Shown piece after piece: positions 33,241 to 43,591 of a DNA stretch of 64,000 nucleotides. This stretch comes from Eumeta japonica (taxonomy: Eukaryota; Arthropoda; Insecta; Lepidoptera; Psychidae), in the NCBI GenBank assembly GCA_005406025.1, contig BGZK01001254.1, forward strand, positions 117,060 to 181,059. Direction: 5' to 3'. Each line of letters opens with the position of its first letter. Position 1 is the first letter of the stretch. A program made the position numbers and the translations under genes. The notes under the pieces were generated by a model that worked only from the letters and a program-made list of their open reading frames with translations, ran no database searches and was not told the origin of the DNA.

Positions 33241-33451
33241 CTATCCCTTGCCAGTGTTTATAACCGGTTTAACAAGTTCAATTGTGGAATTATGATCGGT
33301 GTGAGGGATGTCCTTCTACGGCGACGACCAAAGATAACATCAGTGTTGTGCGGCTCATGATACAGACGGACAAAAGAGTGACTTATCAGCAGATTTGGAC
33401 AAGCTTAGGCATTGATATGAGTCAAATGCACAAAATCTTTCATGGAGGATG
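33241..33451 (+). pseudogene. Mariner transposase fragment, second lineage
   Basis: LSLASVYNRFNKFNCG in one frame, then after an indel GCPSTATTKDNISVVRLM, IQTDKRVTYQQIWTSLGIDM and SQMHKIFHG before a stop. This is the N-terminal helix-turn-helix region of a mariner transposase (GRPSTATTxxNIxxVRxxIxxDRRxTYxxIxxxLGI). The sequence is unlike the mariners at 7429 and 39716, so it is a different lineage. Terminal repeats and catalytic part were not found. Confidence 0.85.
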
Positions 33452-33530
33452 AATATACAAAGTAAATAAGGACAAAGTATGTTGCCCTGCTGACAACCCG
33501 ATCGCTATTTAATGACACGTGTGTTATATA

Positions 33531-33678
33531 GTAAAAGAAGATCTCTGTAAGGCTGTCGATTGTGTAAATCTTAAAACGTTCATCAGGAATCTGTTAATAT
33601 GGAGTGATTGTGATCCCCGTGGGGGTACCGCAGGGATTAGTCCTTGGTCAGTCTGTTATTTATGCACGAAAAATTTAA
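33531..33678 (+). pseudogene. LINE reverse transcriptase fragment
   Basis: EDLCKAVDCVNLKTFIRNL matches the DLSKAFDxVxHxxLxxKL block, and in another frame VGVPQGLVLGQ matches GVPQGSVLGP. These blocks are normally about 50-60 residues apart but are nearly adjacent here, so an internal deletion and a frameshift have occurred. It lies 80 bases after the mariner fragment; insertion of one into the other is possible. Confidence 0.8.
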
Positions 33679-33789
33679 TGTAACACCAACTGAGAAAATC
33701 ATGAACAAGTTGAACCTCGTATTGACTACTTTCAATGTAATTTGCCTACTATTTTATAATTTCAAAGACTTCCTTTGATAAGCAGTAAC
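33679..33789. other. Non-coding spacer
   Basis: Short AT-rich spacer, nothing recognised. Confidence 0.5.
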
Positions 33790-34010
33790 TCAACACATCG
33801 GCAGTGACTAGTCGACGGTGCAGAGATCTATCCGAGCTGCGGGCAAACACGAAGGCGTTAATCCGGCGCGCTGCACTTAGTGCCGGCCGCAAGCCCGTCG
33901 CGGCCACTCTCTGATTGCATACGCTTTTATCTGTTTGCCGAAGCGCCGTGCCTCAATGACAATGTATTCAGATCGCCTTTAATGGGACGATGTTGGTTGA
34001 GATACAACGT
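33790..34010. promoter_or_regulatory. GC-rich island, candidate regulatory element
   Basis: Unique sequence with GGCGTTAATCCGGCGCGC (bicoid/Otx-type TAATCC), AGTGCCGGCCGCAAGCCC and ATCGCCTTTAATGGG. No reading frame is supported. Confidence 0.32.
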
Positions 34011-34670
34011 TGTATGTTTTGGTACTCATTGATATTTAGATCTTTGCATTGTCGACGTATCTAACGACCCCTTTATAGTACGTACAAAGTCGACATCTAT
34101 AAAATACTTTACCATGGGTTAGATCATTATTATTTTTATATAAGGAAAAAAACAGCGGTATCGCTTAAATGTCTATTGTTAGCCACTGAGAATAAATGGG
34201 CGAAATCATAAATAGTAGAGGCAAATAAATAAAAAAAGAACAAGGATTTGTGTAAATAGTATGAAACAAATATAAAAACGGATATTAAAAACACATTGAT
34301 ATTAAAATAAAATAATGTTGATGAATAACTAACGAAAAATTCTAACAATTAATTATTCGAAATTAAATCGTGAATCATTTAGCAAAATATAATGAAGAGG
34401 CGTTATAAAACTTTATAAAATTACAGTACGTATTTAAAAAACGTGAACTCGTAAAGGAGGTACTATAAATAATTAAAGTAATTAATAATGATAATGGTAA
34501 TACGATCGTGATAACAACATTTAATTAGCGTCGCAAATAAATTTAAGACGTGAAACTAGAAAATATATTTTTCGGCTCATGGAGAGTACATTGAATTTCA
34601 CATGATAATCCGTAACTCTCTCTGTTAGTAAACATTATTATTTAAGAATAATGCCGTTGTATGCAGTAAC
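34011..34670. other. AT-rich non-coding stretch
   Basis: No gene or repeat recognised. Confidence 0.55.
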
Positions 34671-35065
34671 AACGCACGAAAATCTGCCGCTCTGAATTGC
34701 TTGCAAATGATGTAATGCGCTCCCGCAATTGGCGTTTTCATCACTAACTTTACAGCGGCAGAGTTTTGTGCATTGTACGTACACAACGATTTCACATTAA
34801 TTTTACATAAAGAAACATAAATCTATTGAAACCTAAATACTTAAACACAGTATTTGACAATTATTGTTTTCAAATATTTTCCTTTAACACGCAACGTCGA
34901 CGCTTTCATTCCGATCACTTAGTAACACAGTTATAATTAGACATTTAAAACGAAGAAACGATCCCCATAAAATGAAATCATCAAGCGCAACGAGCGGGCG
35001 GCGGGGCGGGCGGGGCGCGAGGGGCGGGCGGCGGCGGCGAACGCATTCGATTACTCAGCGTGTAA
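34671..35065. promoter_or_regulatory. Island with G-quadruplex-type run
   Basis: 34995-35030 holds at least four G runs of three or four (GGGCGGCGGGGCGGGCGGGG and following GGGGCGGG) on the plus strand, a potential G-quadruplex. Flanks include GAATTGCTTGCAAATGATG and GCAATTGGCG. No reading frame is supported. Confidence 0.35.
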
Positions 35066-35390
35066 TTTTGGCCTGGAAACTGGAATTACCGTTTGTGATA
35101 CGTATCTCTTTATTTTTTTAGGTATTAAGTTTTTAATTACGGGCAATCTACAATCAACTTTACATTGAAAAACTTTTGAAGTTGAGAATTATGTACATAA
35201 AATAGTTATCTGTGCACAAAATTTGGATCATTATGGATTTCCTTTTACAGAATGATTCAAGGGTGTCTCGTGATTACGCATGCGATTATGAAAAACGAAC
35301 ATCCGGATACATTTTGAACAATAGGAATTGTTCAATGGATTGTTCTATTGCGAACGGGTTGTGTTAGTGATCGTCAATTCCACGTGTTTC
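35066..35390. other. Non-coding stretch
   Basis: No gene. 35315-35348 contains CAATAGGAATTGTTC and GGATTGTTCTATTG, an imperfect inverted repeat. Confidence 0.45.
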
Positions 35391-35960
35391 GATTATCTTC
35401 CGGTTTAGACGCCATTTAGTCAGAGCTAATTCCGTAGGCCGACCGGTGGTTGACTGAAATGCTATGTTACGTAATTGCGAGTCTCGGGCCGGTGAGAGTA
35501 CGAAATCTCTTAATAATGAAAGTAAAAATAAACGATCCAATTTCAGGTTTGGAGCCCTATGGTAAAATTTTAATTTATAAAAGAGGTCAGCGCTTCGGAT
35601 GCTGACTTTTAATTCGGATTCTTTTTATGGCTTTGGCCGTAATATCCAATAAATTAGCCCCTCGCGGAAAAATAGACATCTGCTCCTCCGGAAAAAATCC
35701 CTCCTTGCAAGTAAAAGGACAAAATTTACGAGCCGTGTAACCGTGGGTAGGCGGACCTCGCCCACGAGTCGCATGCAAATAGCTCCATTGGACCGGCCTG
35801 GCCAGTTGTGCGGACTCGCTCGAGAGATTAAAATCGAAACACCTCGCGCCCTTTGCCCGGACGAAGCCTTCACATCTAGCGCTATTGCACTTTTCTTAAA
35901 ATGGAGAGGAATCAGCATTGGTTGAAGAAATTTTATTCCTTGGGCCTTTCGAAATTCTGC
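35391..35960. promoter_or_regulatory. Strong candidate enhancer island
   Basis: Complex, unique, moderately GC-rich DNA with many binding-site-like words: TTTTTATGGCTTTGGCC (posterior-Hox/caudal-type TTTATGGC), CCAATAAATTAGCCC, GTCGCATGCAAATAGC (POU octamer ATGCAAAT), CCATTGGACCGG, GAGATTAAAATCG and TTTTATAAAAG-like sequence near 35571. The shape resembles an insect developmental enhancer more than any other stretch. Three short frames overlap it on both strands without domains. Conservation cannot be tested from one sequence. Confidence 0.42.
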
Positions 35961-37555
35961 ACTGTCACGTTTTACTTTGTCGAGTTTATTCAGTCTGTGC
36001 TATATTTTCATAAAGATAAAACCTTTTTGCTGTTAGCACAATAAGCCATAATTTTTAACCCCTTACATTTCGTGAGATCACTGTCTTTGATTTACGACTT
36101 AATTTTCCTGTAATGGCTTATTCTAGAATGTATAAACGCTTTCTCGGAGCGTGCTACCCACGCCGCCAGACTTCAGGCGCCACACAAATCTAGATCAGAG
36201 TCGGCAACTACATTTTATTATACGTATATTTTTAGTCGACTAAGGCATGAAAAAATAGTCCTTACGAGGTTTCTTGAAGTTATTTCTTAGATAATTCCAT
36301 GTGATATTACCATTATTACCATATTTAATTGCTCAATATATGTTTGTTTACTATACTATAAAGGGTTTTGCTATATGGGATGGGTATAAATGCAAGAAAA
36401 CAAATAAAATATTATACGCACCAGAAATACATACACACGTTCAACAACAAAGCTCGTCATTAACGAAATTTTAACACGTAAGAGTCCAAGCCGGGCAAAG
36501 CATTTTAAAAAGTGAAATAAGATTAATGTAAATAAAACAAACATATTTCATATTTTAGAGAAAACTATTAAAATGTTTATAATTATAAATTGTAAAACAT
36601 AAGTTGAATATCGTGATGCGTTAAAAATACTCTTTAAGATTAGATATTGGTGTAATGACCGCTTAACTATTATATATATGTAAATATGAGTCTTAGTAAA
36701 ACCCAATCAAATACGAATCTAATTCGACTCGAACGGGTTGTACTATAAAATATCGGATTATATTTTGGTGAAATTAAGTGACACATTTTCTCTTCATGAT
36801 TATGTTACGTTTCTCATGGTTCAAACTGCCTCTGTTGTAGTTATGTTCCTTGGATCATTTTACCTCTGTAAATGTATGTAACCTGAATTTAGTATTAAGA
36901 CATTAATATGAGATGTGTTTTTGCGTTCTATAGAAAATTACCAAATGCAAAAACACACTTTATAATAAGTAAAAATATTAAAAATACTGTTCTCTGTTCT
37001 GTTTGATTATTAAATCTATTGTAGCAATATCTAAGAGATAAATTTCGAGACTGGAGATGAAGCTTCATTCTTTATCTTTGTGTACTTCACGGATAGCGAG
37101 TTTAAACATAGACGTACAAATATTCAGCACCCCTACCATGAGTTTATTTACAGAAAATATATAGTTCATTGTAGTGACTGACTCTGCGAAACATAGCAAT
37201 GCTGTACCGGCTAGTGGCTCGTGGCTAGTGGATTCAGCTTTGTAAGCTTATGGAAGTGAAGAACGACTTTTATGAAAAATTTCGATGCTGTTCAACTAAA
37301 TTACATGTCACTAAATGCGTTTTATGTTAGCAAATGCAATGTATAAATTTGTAGGACTCCATTTAATATATCTGAAGATTCGGAAATTAAGTACAAAATG
37401 GTTGTATCGATAAAAAGGAAATTAAAAACTTTCTACACAGAAAGTTCTCTTAAACTTCACCAAACGATAGTGTTTTATAGTATCGAGTATCTGATTATTC
37501 ACGCGGTTGGAAAGACTCAATAAGTTTACGTAAGGTGAAGCTTGCGACCGCGATA
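35961..37555. other. AT-rich non-coding stretch with one hairpin
   Basis: No gene. 36914-36927 (TGTGTTTTTGCGTT) pairs with 36944-36957 (AATGCAAAAACACA) through 14 pairs, one of them G-T, around a 16-base loop. Confidence 0.5.
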
Positions 37556-38640
37556 TCAGTTATAGAATTATTAAATAGCATATATCTTCACGATCGCTCG
37601 GAGTGGAAAGTGGAGCGGCTCTGCTGCACTTTCTCTTAGCGCGCCGTGCGGCGTGCGGTGTACCGTCTGCGGCGCACGGACCGTGCAAATTGCGACGTAC
37701 GCTCGGTTCGATCTCACACACACGCGCGCCTGCGCCGATGTTCGCGTCTCTTTCTGTTGCTCGGACGAGCTGTGTCCGTCGATTCGTCTCATTGTCGGTT
37801 GCAATTTCAGCCGTATGTTATTAGCCATGCATTCGCTGATAATTTGCATTTTCAGAATTGTGTAAACTGGGACGAGTTTCTAATTCGATTAACAAAATGC
37901 TAAGCCGCCCCGCGCGTACGGAATGCGAACGTGCTCGCAAGAAAGTTTTTCAGGCATCCAGTTGTTCTTCGGTTTTCGTACTCGTTTCATATAAACAGCG
38001 AACGTCAGAATACAAATGTTTATGATTGTAATGTAAATAAAATTTTACGGCGGTATTCATAGGTATAAATTCTATTTTTTCTTGCGCAGAAAGCAATAGG
38101 ACCGACTGCCGGGCCGTTACGGCTCCGAGTCCCTCGCGTTACGGAGGTCGGTGCGATTCGCCATTCTTCGAAAGTAAGTTTTCGTCGCTGTAAAAGGATT
38201 GTCATTATCTGCATACATATCTGAGGTACGTATCGGCGCCGGTATCGCATACGGTTTCGTTTTATTCGCTCCTCGCACACGATTGCCAATATCGTTCGGC
38301 GGATGCAACTTTATAATGTTACCAAATCACCTTGCGTGGGCCAAGGTGGCGCACAATAAGTGAATGCATTTGCGAAGTGAATGTAGACTGTCTGCGGCGT
38401 GCATTTATCGAATGTCGTGCGCCGCGCCGCCGGGGGGAAGGGTCACGCGTCGCGCCGCGCGCTGGCCACTTTCAAAATGTTAAGTCTCGTATGCGGTCTT
38501 GTGCAACGGTATAATGTAACACTGTCTGATTGCGTGGCGAACGTTATGAAAAATCGTTACTTAAATATCGTATGGTTTTTATACGATTTACTTGTATAAC
38601 TTTGGCGAGGTGTCAAGGGATTTGTGGGTCTGCGTTAAAG
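37556..38640. promoter_or_regulatory. Large GC-rich island, candidate regulatory region or promoter
   Basis: Over 1 kb with three CG-rich peaks (37600-37760, 38090-38290, 38390-38470). Reading frames are open in all three plus frames at 37603-37903 and on the minus strand at 37571-37849, as expected from stop-poor GC-rich DNA; none has a domain. A CpG-rich promoter or first exon is possible, but I find no TATA-Inr pair or convincing coding start. Confidence 0.33.
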
Positions 38641-39715
38641 TTTTCAATATTATCGATTTATAACGAAAATATAAAATCATCAGGTAACTTAGAAACGCCC
38701 TTAGAAAAAGACAATTTGTATATTTTTTTAGTTTAATTTTGGGTTCAAATTGTTCTAAATATAAAAGTATAAAATCGTGACTAACGTTTGCTATCTCGAG
38801 GCCGTTAGTGAAAGGAATGTTTATCTTCTAAAACTAATTAAAACACACCACTTAGAACGTTCTCGGATCAGTTTCGGTCAGTGGAATTGCATATAACGGA
38901 TTCACGCAAGCCGTTAGTATTTACCATTCCGACACTTTCCTAAATGGCAATTCAATTATTGTATGCGTTACAGTTCCGCGTTGAGCACCTGTCCTTATAA
39001 AAAAAATGCAGAAAAAGCATGTACATTTATTCAGCTACGATCTAATACTTAGAAGAGAGTCACAAGTTTACGGTCGTATCTAGTTTTAGTGCATAGGGAT
39101 ACTAAAATGAAGTACAGAAGATTATTGCATAATTATGTGGGTACGATGCACTTCTTATCGCTCTCCAGATATCAAGCTTATGATGCGTAGGGTCGATATC
39201 CTGACATACGCAATTCTCGGCGTTGGAGCTTCGTTATTCTAAAACACACGTACACACGAACTGACCGACACTGAGTTCGACCGAGCTCCGGTATTGGCTG
39301 CGAGTGGTCGTTGGCACTGCAGATGGAGAGTTTTGTAATTAATAAATTTAGTAATTTGGTTTTTTAATAAACGATATTTTATTTCTGCATGTTTTGTATT
39401 TTGAGTACGAGACTAATCTTTTTGGATGGACAAAGTACGTGCAAATATTCAATTTGCTTGAAATGTATCGTACATAATGCATACATGCATAATGTATGCA
39501 CATATTAGGTGTTATTATGGTTATTGCACGTAATTTTTTTTGTTTAAAAACCATTTTAACGTTTAAAAATTGTGAAAGAATAACTGACTAAGATTACAAA
39601 TTAAATAATCTATTTATTACTCAAGGTTCAAAGAAGACATGTTTGATTCCTTGCCCTTCTATATTTTTAAGTTGCTAAAATACAAATTACATAGATTTGA
39701 TAAAATATACTTATA
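38641..39715. other. Non-coding stretch
   Basis: No gene. 39160-39320 is somewhat richer in GC (GACTGAGTTCGACCGAGCTC-like words). 39472-39505 holds a small palindrome, GCATACAT with ATGTATGC. Confidence 0.45.
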
Positions 39716-40995
39716 TCAGGTCGAAGAAATTTTTTTTCGTATTTCATATACAAATTCAAGATAATTTTTCATAATATTTTATTTATATTTAATATATGTA
39801 TGCCACTTCGTTCTACAACTTGTTGCCATTTTGTAGGTAGTGACATAATCGCATTGCTGTAGAAATTTTGGAACTGCTGACGAAAAAACTCCGACAAGTA
39901 GTTTTGAAAGTCCTCTCTTGATGTTAACCTAACATTACCTAAAGAACTGTGAAGAGATCGAAACAGGTAAAAATCCAAGGGTGCAAGTTCAGGGCTATAT
40001 GATGGATACGTTAACCATTCCTAATCAAACTGTCCCAAAATTTACTGAAAGGCGAAATATATGTGTGGTTTGGAGTTATCATGGTGAAAAGCCACACCCT
40101 TCCTGTTGATTCCGGTCGTTTTTTCTCCATTTCTTGCCTGAGTTTCATCAACTGTTGGCAGTAGAGATCCGAATTGATTGTTTTATCCTGCGGTAAAAGC
40201 TCATAATGAATAATGCCATCCCAATCCCACCAATTTGTTGTGACAATAGCATTAACTTATTGCGAGTTAATCCGGGTTTCGCTATAGTCTGTGGAGCTTG
40301 CTTGCCTTTTGACCATGATATTTTTCGTACGTTCTTATCATATGTAATATATTTTTATCATTAGTGATATTAATCTTTTCAAAAACGATTCGGTTTCGTT
40401 ACGTTTCAATAGAGAATCGCAAATGAGTACCCGTTTTATAAGATTTCTTTCAGTGAGTTCGTGTGATACCCAAGCATCGAGCTCTTTTGTATATCCAGCT
40501 TTTTCAAATGGGTTAAAAGTGTTTTGTAGTAGATTTCTATCTTTTCAGCTATATCATAAAAACTAATATAATCGGGTTCTAATTTTTCGAAAATGGCATC
40601 AACTTTATCCGTAACAGGTCGACCAGAGCGAGGTCCATTTTTGATATCACAATTACCGGAATGAAAACGGTTGTACCAGTTTTGTGTTACTTTTACTGAC
40701 AATGCATTAGATTGATAAAAGTACCAAATTTTCTTCGCAGTTTGAGTCGTATTTTTTCCATTTTCGTAATAAAACTACAAAATATACCGAATTTCTACGT
40801 TAGATTCACTCATTTTGATGGACAGAAAAACAATACAAACACGGCGGGTAACCGTTTTTGGTTTTTATTTTTCTTTTTTTAAAATGTCATTTATTTAATC
40901 GCATCAAAACTAGCGAGATACAAACAGCACAAGCAAAGAGATTTCACTTCAACTTTTCACTTATAAAATACGAAATAACTTTTCCCCCCACCTAA
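39716..40995 (-). mobile_element. Full-length decayed mariner, copy 2
   Basis: On the minus strand the element begins TTAGGTGGGGGGAAAAG, TATTTCGTATTTTATAAGTG and ends at 39716 with a TCAGGTCGAAGAAAT inverted repeat. TA target duplications lie at 39714-39715 and 40996-40997. Ends and coding words match the mariner at 7429-8672. Length is about 1.28 kb. It retains more readable protein than copy 1. Confidence 0.9.
39769..40813 (-). pseudogene. Broken mariner transposase
   Basis: The start is the ATG at 40813 (MSESNVEIRYIL then a stop). An open piece at 40436-40702 holds the helix-turn-helix and linker: TQNWYNRFHSGNCDIKNGP, RSGRPVTDKVD and YYKTLLTHLKKLD. The catalytic middle is frameshifted, with NWWDWDGIIHYELLP-type words and HHDNSKPHIYF (second Asp region) visible. 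A second open piece at 39769-39978 holds APLDFYLFRSL (third Asp region, upstream part in the same frame) and QFQNFYSNAIMSLPTKWQQV. The total span equals about 348 codons, the family norm. At least one early stop and several frameshifts make it inactive. Confidence 0.88.
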
Positions 40996-40997
40996 TA

Positions 40998-41205
40998 TAC
41001 CAATAACAAAGAATACGAAGAGCTTTAAAATTATTTCATTATTTCAACTGTAGCTGTTATCGGTTCTGGGGAGCAAGTGGACATTTAGTTCCGAATAACA
41101 AGGAGTTAAGGGTCAAATCTGAAGTAAATACAAATATTATGATGTCATCGCTTAAAATTATATTCATTCGAAACGTAAAGGAACGTTTCCCCTTTCAATA
41201 ATCTG
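40998..41205. other. Non-coding spacer
   Basis: AT-rich; nothing recognised. Confidence 0.5.
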
Positions 41206-41470
41206 CAACACGCATAACGCTCACCGATGATCGGCCAGCAATGCAAATATATAGAGATGAGAACAGCAATATGTACGTGCGCGTTCCGCTCGCCGAGGCC
41301 GAAGTATGAGTCATGACCGCGATAGCCGAGTACTGGCAACTCTTTATCACGACTTCGGTATTTACGTAATAGCTGGATGTAAGTTTCGTAATGGACGTAC
41401 TGCAATATTGTATCTTGCGCTTTTGTTACATTTTATGTTGTAGTGTCAGGTCGTATCATCTCGCTGTCGA
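41206..41470. promoter_or_regulatory. Mid-GC island, candidate regulatory element
   Basis: Unique sequence with GGCCAGCAATGCAAATATA (octamer-type ATGCAAAT), GAGGCCGAAGTATGAGTCATG (AP-1-type TGAGTCAT) and TTTATCACGACTTCGG. The minus-strand frame at 41145-41405 has no recognised domain. Confidence 0.33.
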
Positions 41471-41584
41471 GGCACAGTATATTATTATTGAGCCTTTATT
41501 GCTGAAAAGTAAACATAATATAAAGGATCTAATCCTAAAAAAATAAGACTTATTATAAACTAATACATCTAGCTTCCCAACGTA

Positions 41585-41965
41585 GTGATCAGCGTGCCCT
41601 GTGACACACAGGCCTCTTTCAGCTGCTTCCATTATTTTCTGTTTCTAGTTTTCCTCAACCGAGTAACGCCTCCGACTTTCCGGATGGCATTTATCCATCT
41701 TTTTACCTGTTTGCATCTTTTTTTCATCACGTGGTTGCCATTCTATTATAAGTTTGTCCACTTAATTTTACTATCTTTTGTCATGTGCCCTGTTCATCTT
41801 CATTTTAGCTGTCTTACTATCTTTACTATATTTACACCTTATTTACAACTTTAATGTAGAACCTATCATATTTCTTTCCATTCCCCTCTAGCATGTTCTC
41901 AATTTTTTAGATGTTTTTGTCATTGCCTAGGTTTTTCATTCGTATGAAAGACATGCCAGAACACG
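41585..41965 (-). pseudogene. C-terminal end of an RTE-like LINE protein
   Basis: On the minus strand, broken frames read LKWTGHMTKD, KWTNLIIEWQPRD, then KKMDKCHPES next to VGGVTRLRKT-type and KEACVSQGTLI-type words. This is the familiar WAGHVARxxDxRWTxxxxEWxPRxGKRxxGRPxxRWxDDI...W end of RTE-type LINEs in insects. Stops and indels occur throughout. The plus-strand frame at 41585-41854 is its shadow. Confidence 0.75.
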
Positions 41966-42204
41966 CAATTTGGACACCGTTTTCTTAGTAAATAAAGAAA
42001 AAATTCAATTTTAATTATCTCTTTAAGTGACCAATAACTTTTTCACACACCAGCAATTTTTTCAACTTCCATGTTCATCTGATCTTAAATGACATTAGTT
42101 GATCTAAGTATGTATAGCTTCTTACATATTCTATATTTTCATTATCCGATTCTAGATCTGTTTCCGAGATACAGTTTATACCACCCTACAATATTTTTAC
42201 TCTA
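41966..42204. other. Non-coding spacer, possibly more LINE remnant
   Basis: No clear motif. Confidence 0.4.
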
Positions 42205-42420
42205 GGTTGAGGGGCTTAAGGAAGCTTAAACCCTTCACGCTTGCATAGCGCCGTTACACGTCTGAGATCGACGGTGCAGTGTGCTTTCTAAGCTACGAAG
42301 ACAGTTGTTTTAGTTTGATTTAAATTTGCCAGTGGGCAGAATTTGAACCTGCTGCTTTTTAATTTGAAGGTAACTCGCTGACCTCTATGTTGTTACCGTT
42401 CTATCATACTTTTAAATAAT
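42205..42420 (-). repeat. tRNA-derived SINE relic
   Basis: On the minus strand GAGGTCAGCGAGTTACCTTC is followed by AGCAGCAGGTTCAAATTCTG, where GGTTCAAATTC is a good polymerase III B box. The body runs down to GTTTAAGCTTCCTTAAGCCC near 42205. The order and length fit a tRNA-type SINE with diverged A box. Confidence 0.6.
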
Positions 42421-42795
42421 ATAAAAAAAAAATTAAAGTCAATCATTGGGGACTGCTGACAGAAATAAACAAATAAATAAGGATTAATTAGAAGTTAGAT
42501 AAATTATGAAATCTATTCAGTTCTTTTCCTCAAAATAAAAACCAAAAGACAACGTCGATCTAGGCAATCCGCAAAGAAGTCGTTTGCTTCGTTTGGAAAA
42601 ATTTCATGAATGAAAAATTCATAAAAAAGTATTTTTTTAAACAACATAGAATTCTTGTTACGTCTGATGTTCAGAAAACTTTTTCTGCTTAAAAAACAGC
42701 GTCTCATGCCATAAAAAGGATCAAAATCTAAAGACGTGTTCGAAGATATCGAAGTAGGAAAATTACTAAAAATATTTTTATAAAAATGAATTCAG
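42421..42795. other. AT-rich non-coding stretch
   Basis: No gene or repeat recognised. Confidence 0.55.
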
Positions 42796-43045
42796 ATTTT
42801 TGAACTTGAAAAGCATAAAACATATTATAATTATATTTTTAAGCTCGTCGAGCTCGTAAAGGCACTATAATTGAGTACTATTTACATTTTTGAGTGCTTT
42901 GAGCTCGAAAGTAGCAAGAGCTTTAAGGAATGGCGTGTAGAGTTGACCGTCTTTCGAATATTTGAGCTCGAAAAGCTCAAAAACTTATAGACAACTATAT
43001 TTTTGAACTCAAGGAGCTCAAAAGAGCGATAAATAATATAGCGGG
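42796..43045. repeat. GAGCTC-centred diverged repeat cluster
   Basis: Five loose units start at about 42798, 42836, 42886, 42958 and 43001. Each reads TTTTTGAGCTC or a variant, followed by AAAAGCTCAAAA, so each is itself nearly palindromic around GAGCTC. Spacing is irregular (about 40-70 bases). A decayed satellite or nested fold-back elements would produce this. Confidence 0.6.
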
Positions 43046-43059
43046 AATTAGACATAAAC

Positions 43060-43545
43060 ACGATTTCTTTTATGACGCTACATCGTTAGATTTCTCGCAT
43101 TATAAATGTAACAGTGGCAAAAATTGCCTATTGGTCTGACGTGACTCATTACGCTGCTATCGGGAAACGTCATTAAATTTTCATGATGGCGTTTTATGTT
43201 ACCCGTGCCGCCGGTTTTGCGACTTCATGCATATTTATCAAAACAACGGCGCCGATTGAAGGGCTCTATATACCGACGTGCAACGAAGCAGGGCGCGAGC
43301 GCGAACCTTACTGCAAAATATTATCTACTGTGACGTGGTACGGTGCACATTTGCACGAAGCAGCGATGCACTCCCGCTTGCAGCGGCCGTTGTCCGGCGC
43401 CCGCCGTCCGCCCCGCGTGACGGAGGGTTGGCGGCGCGCTATTCCGCGAAACGCGCGGTGACTCAGACCGCGAGGCGAAGGGAAAACACGACCCGTTCGC
43501 CGTTCGTTTACCTTCGACGCGGTCACGACGGTATTGTACTGGAAG
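43060..43545. promoter_or_regulatory. GC-rich island, candidate regulatory region
   Basis: CG-rich between 43200 and 43520, including a TCTATATACCG word at 43267 and CTGACGTGACTCATTACG near 43137 (AP-1-like). Plus frames at 43183-43461 and 43278-43574 and minus frames at 43308-43571 are all open and lack domains. It lies just upstream of the TATA-Inr sequence at 43554, which would make it a proximal regulatory region if that promoter is real. Confidence 0.35.
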
Positions 43546-43553
43546 ATTCGGTG

Positions 43554-43591
43554 TATAAAATAGGCGCACAATAATTTCAGACCGTCCTAAA
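43554..43591 (+). promoter_or_regulatory. Possible TATA-Inr core promoter
   Basis: TATAAAATAG starts at 43554 and ATTTCAGACCGTCC lies about 25 bases on, with the putative start A at 43579. TCAGAC is a fair match to the arthropod initiator. Spacing is a few bases shorter than the usual 28-31. An almost identical initiator, TTTTCAGACAGTCC, follows a TATA word at 59384. No coding exon is recognised downstream, so a non-coding RNA or a distant exon would be needed. Confidence 0.3.

Noticed and set aside
34766..34776. GTGCATTGTA, resembling miR-33
   Set aside because: The rest of the mature sequence and a precursor stem are missing.
35884..35893. TATTGCACTT, resembling miR-92
   Set aside because: Only ten bases match and no hairpin surrounds them.
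37571..37903. Frames open in all three plus frames and on the minus strand
   Set aside because: Typical of GC-rich, stop-poor DNA; none shows a domain.
41585..41854. 89-codon plus-strand frame
   Set aside because: Shadow of the decayed RTE-like LINE end on the minus strand.
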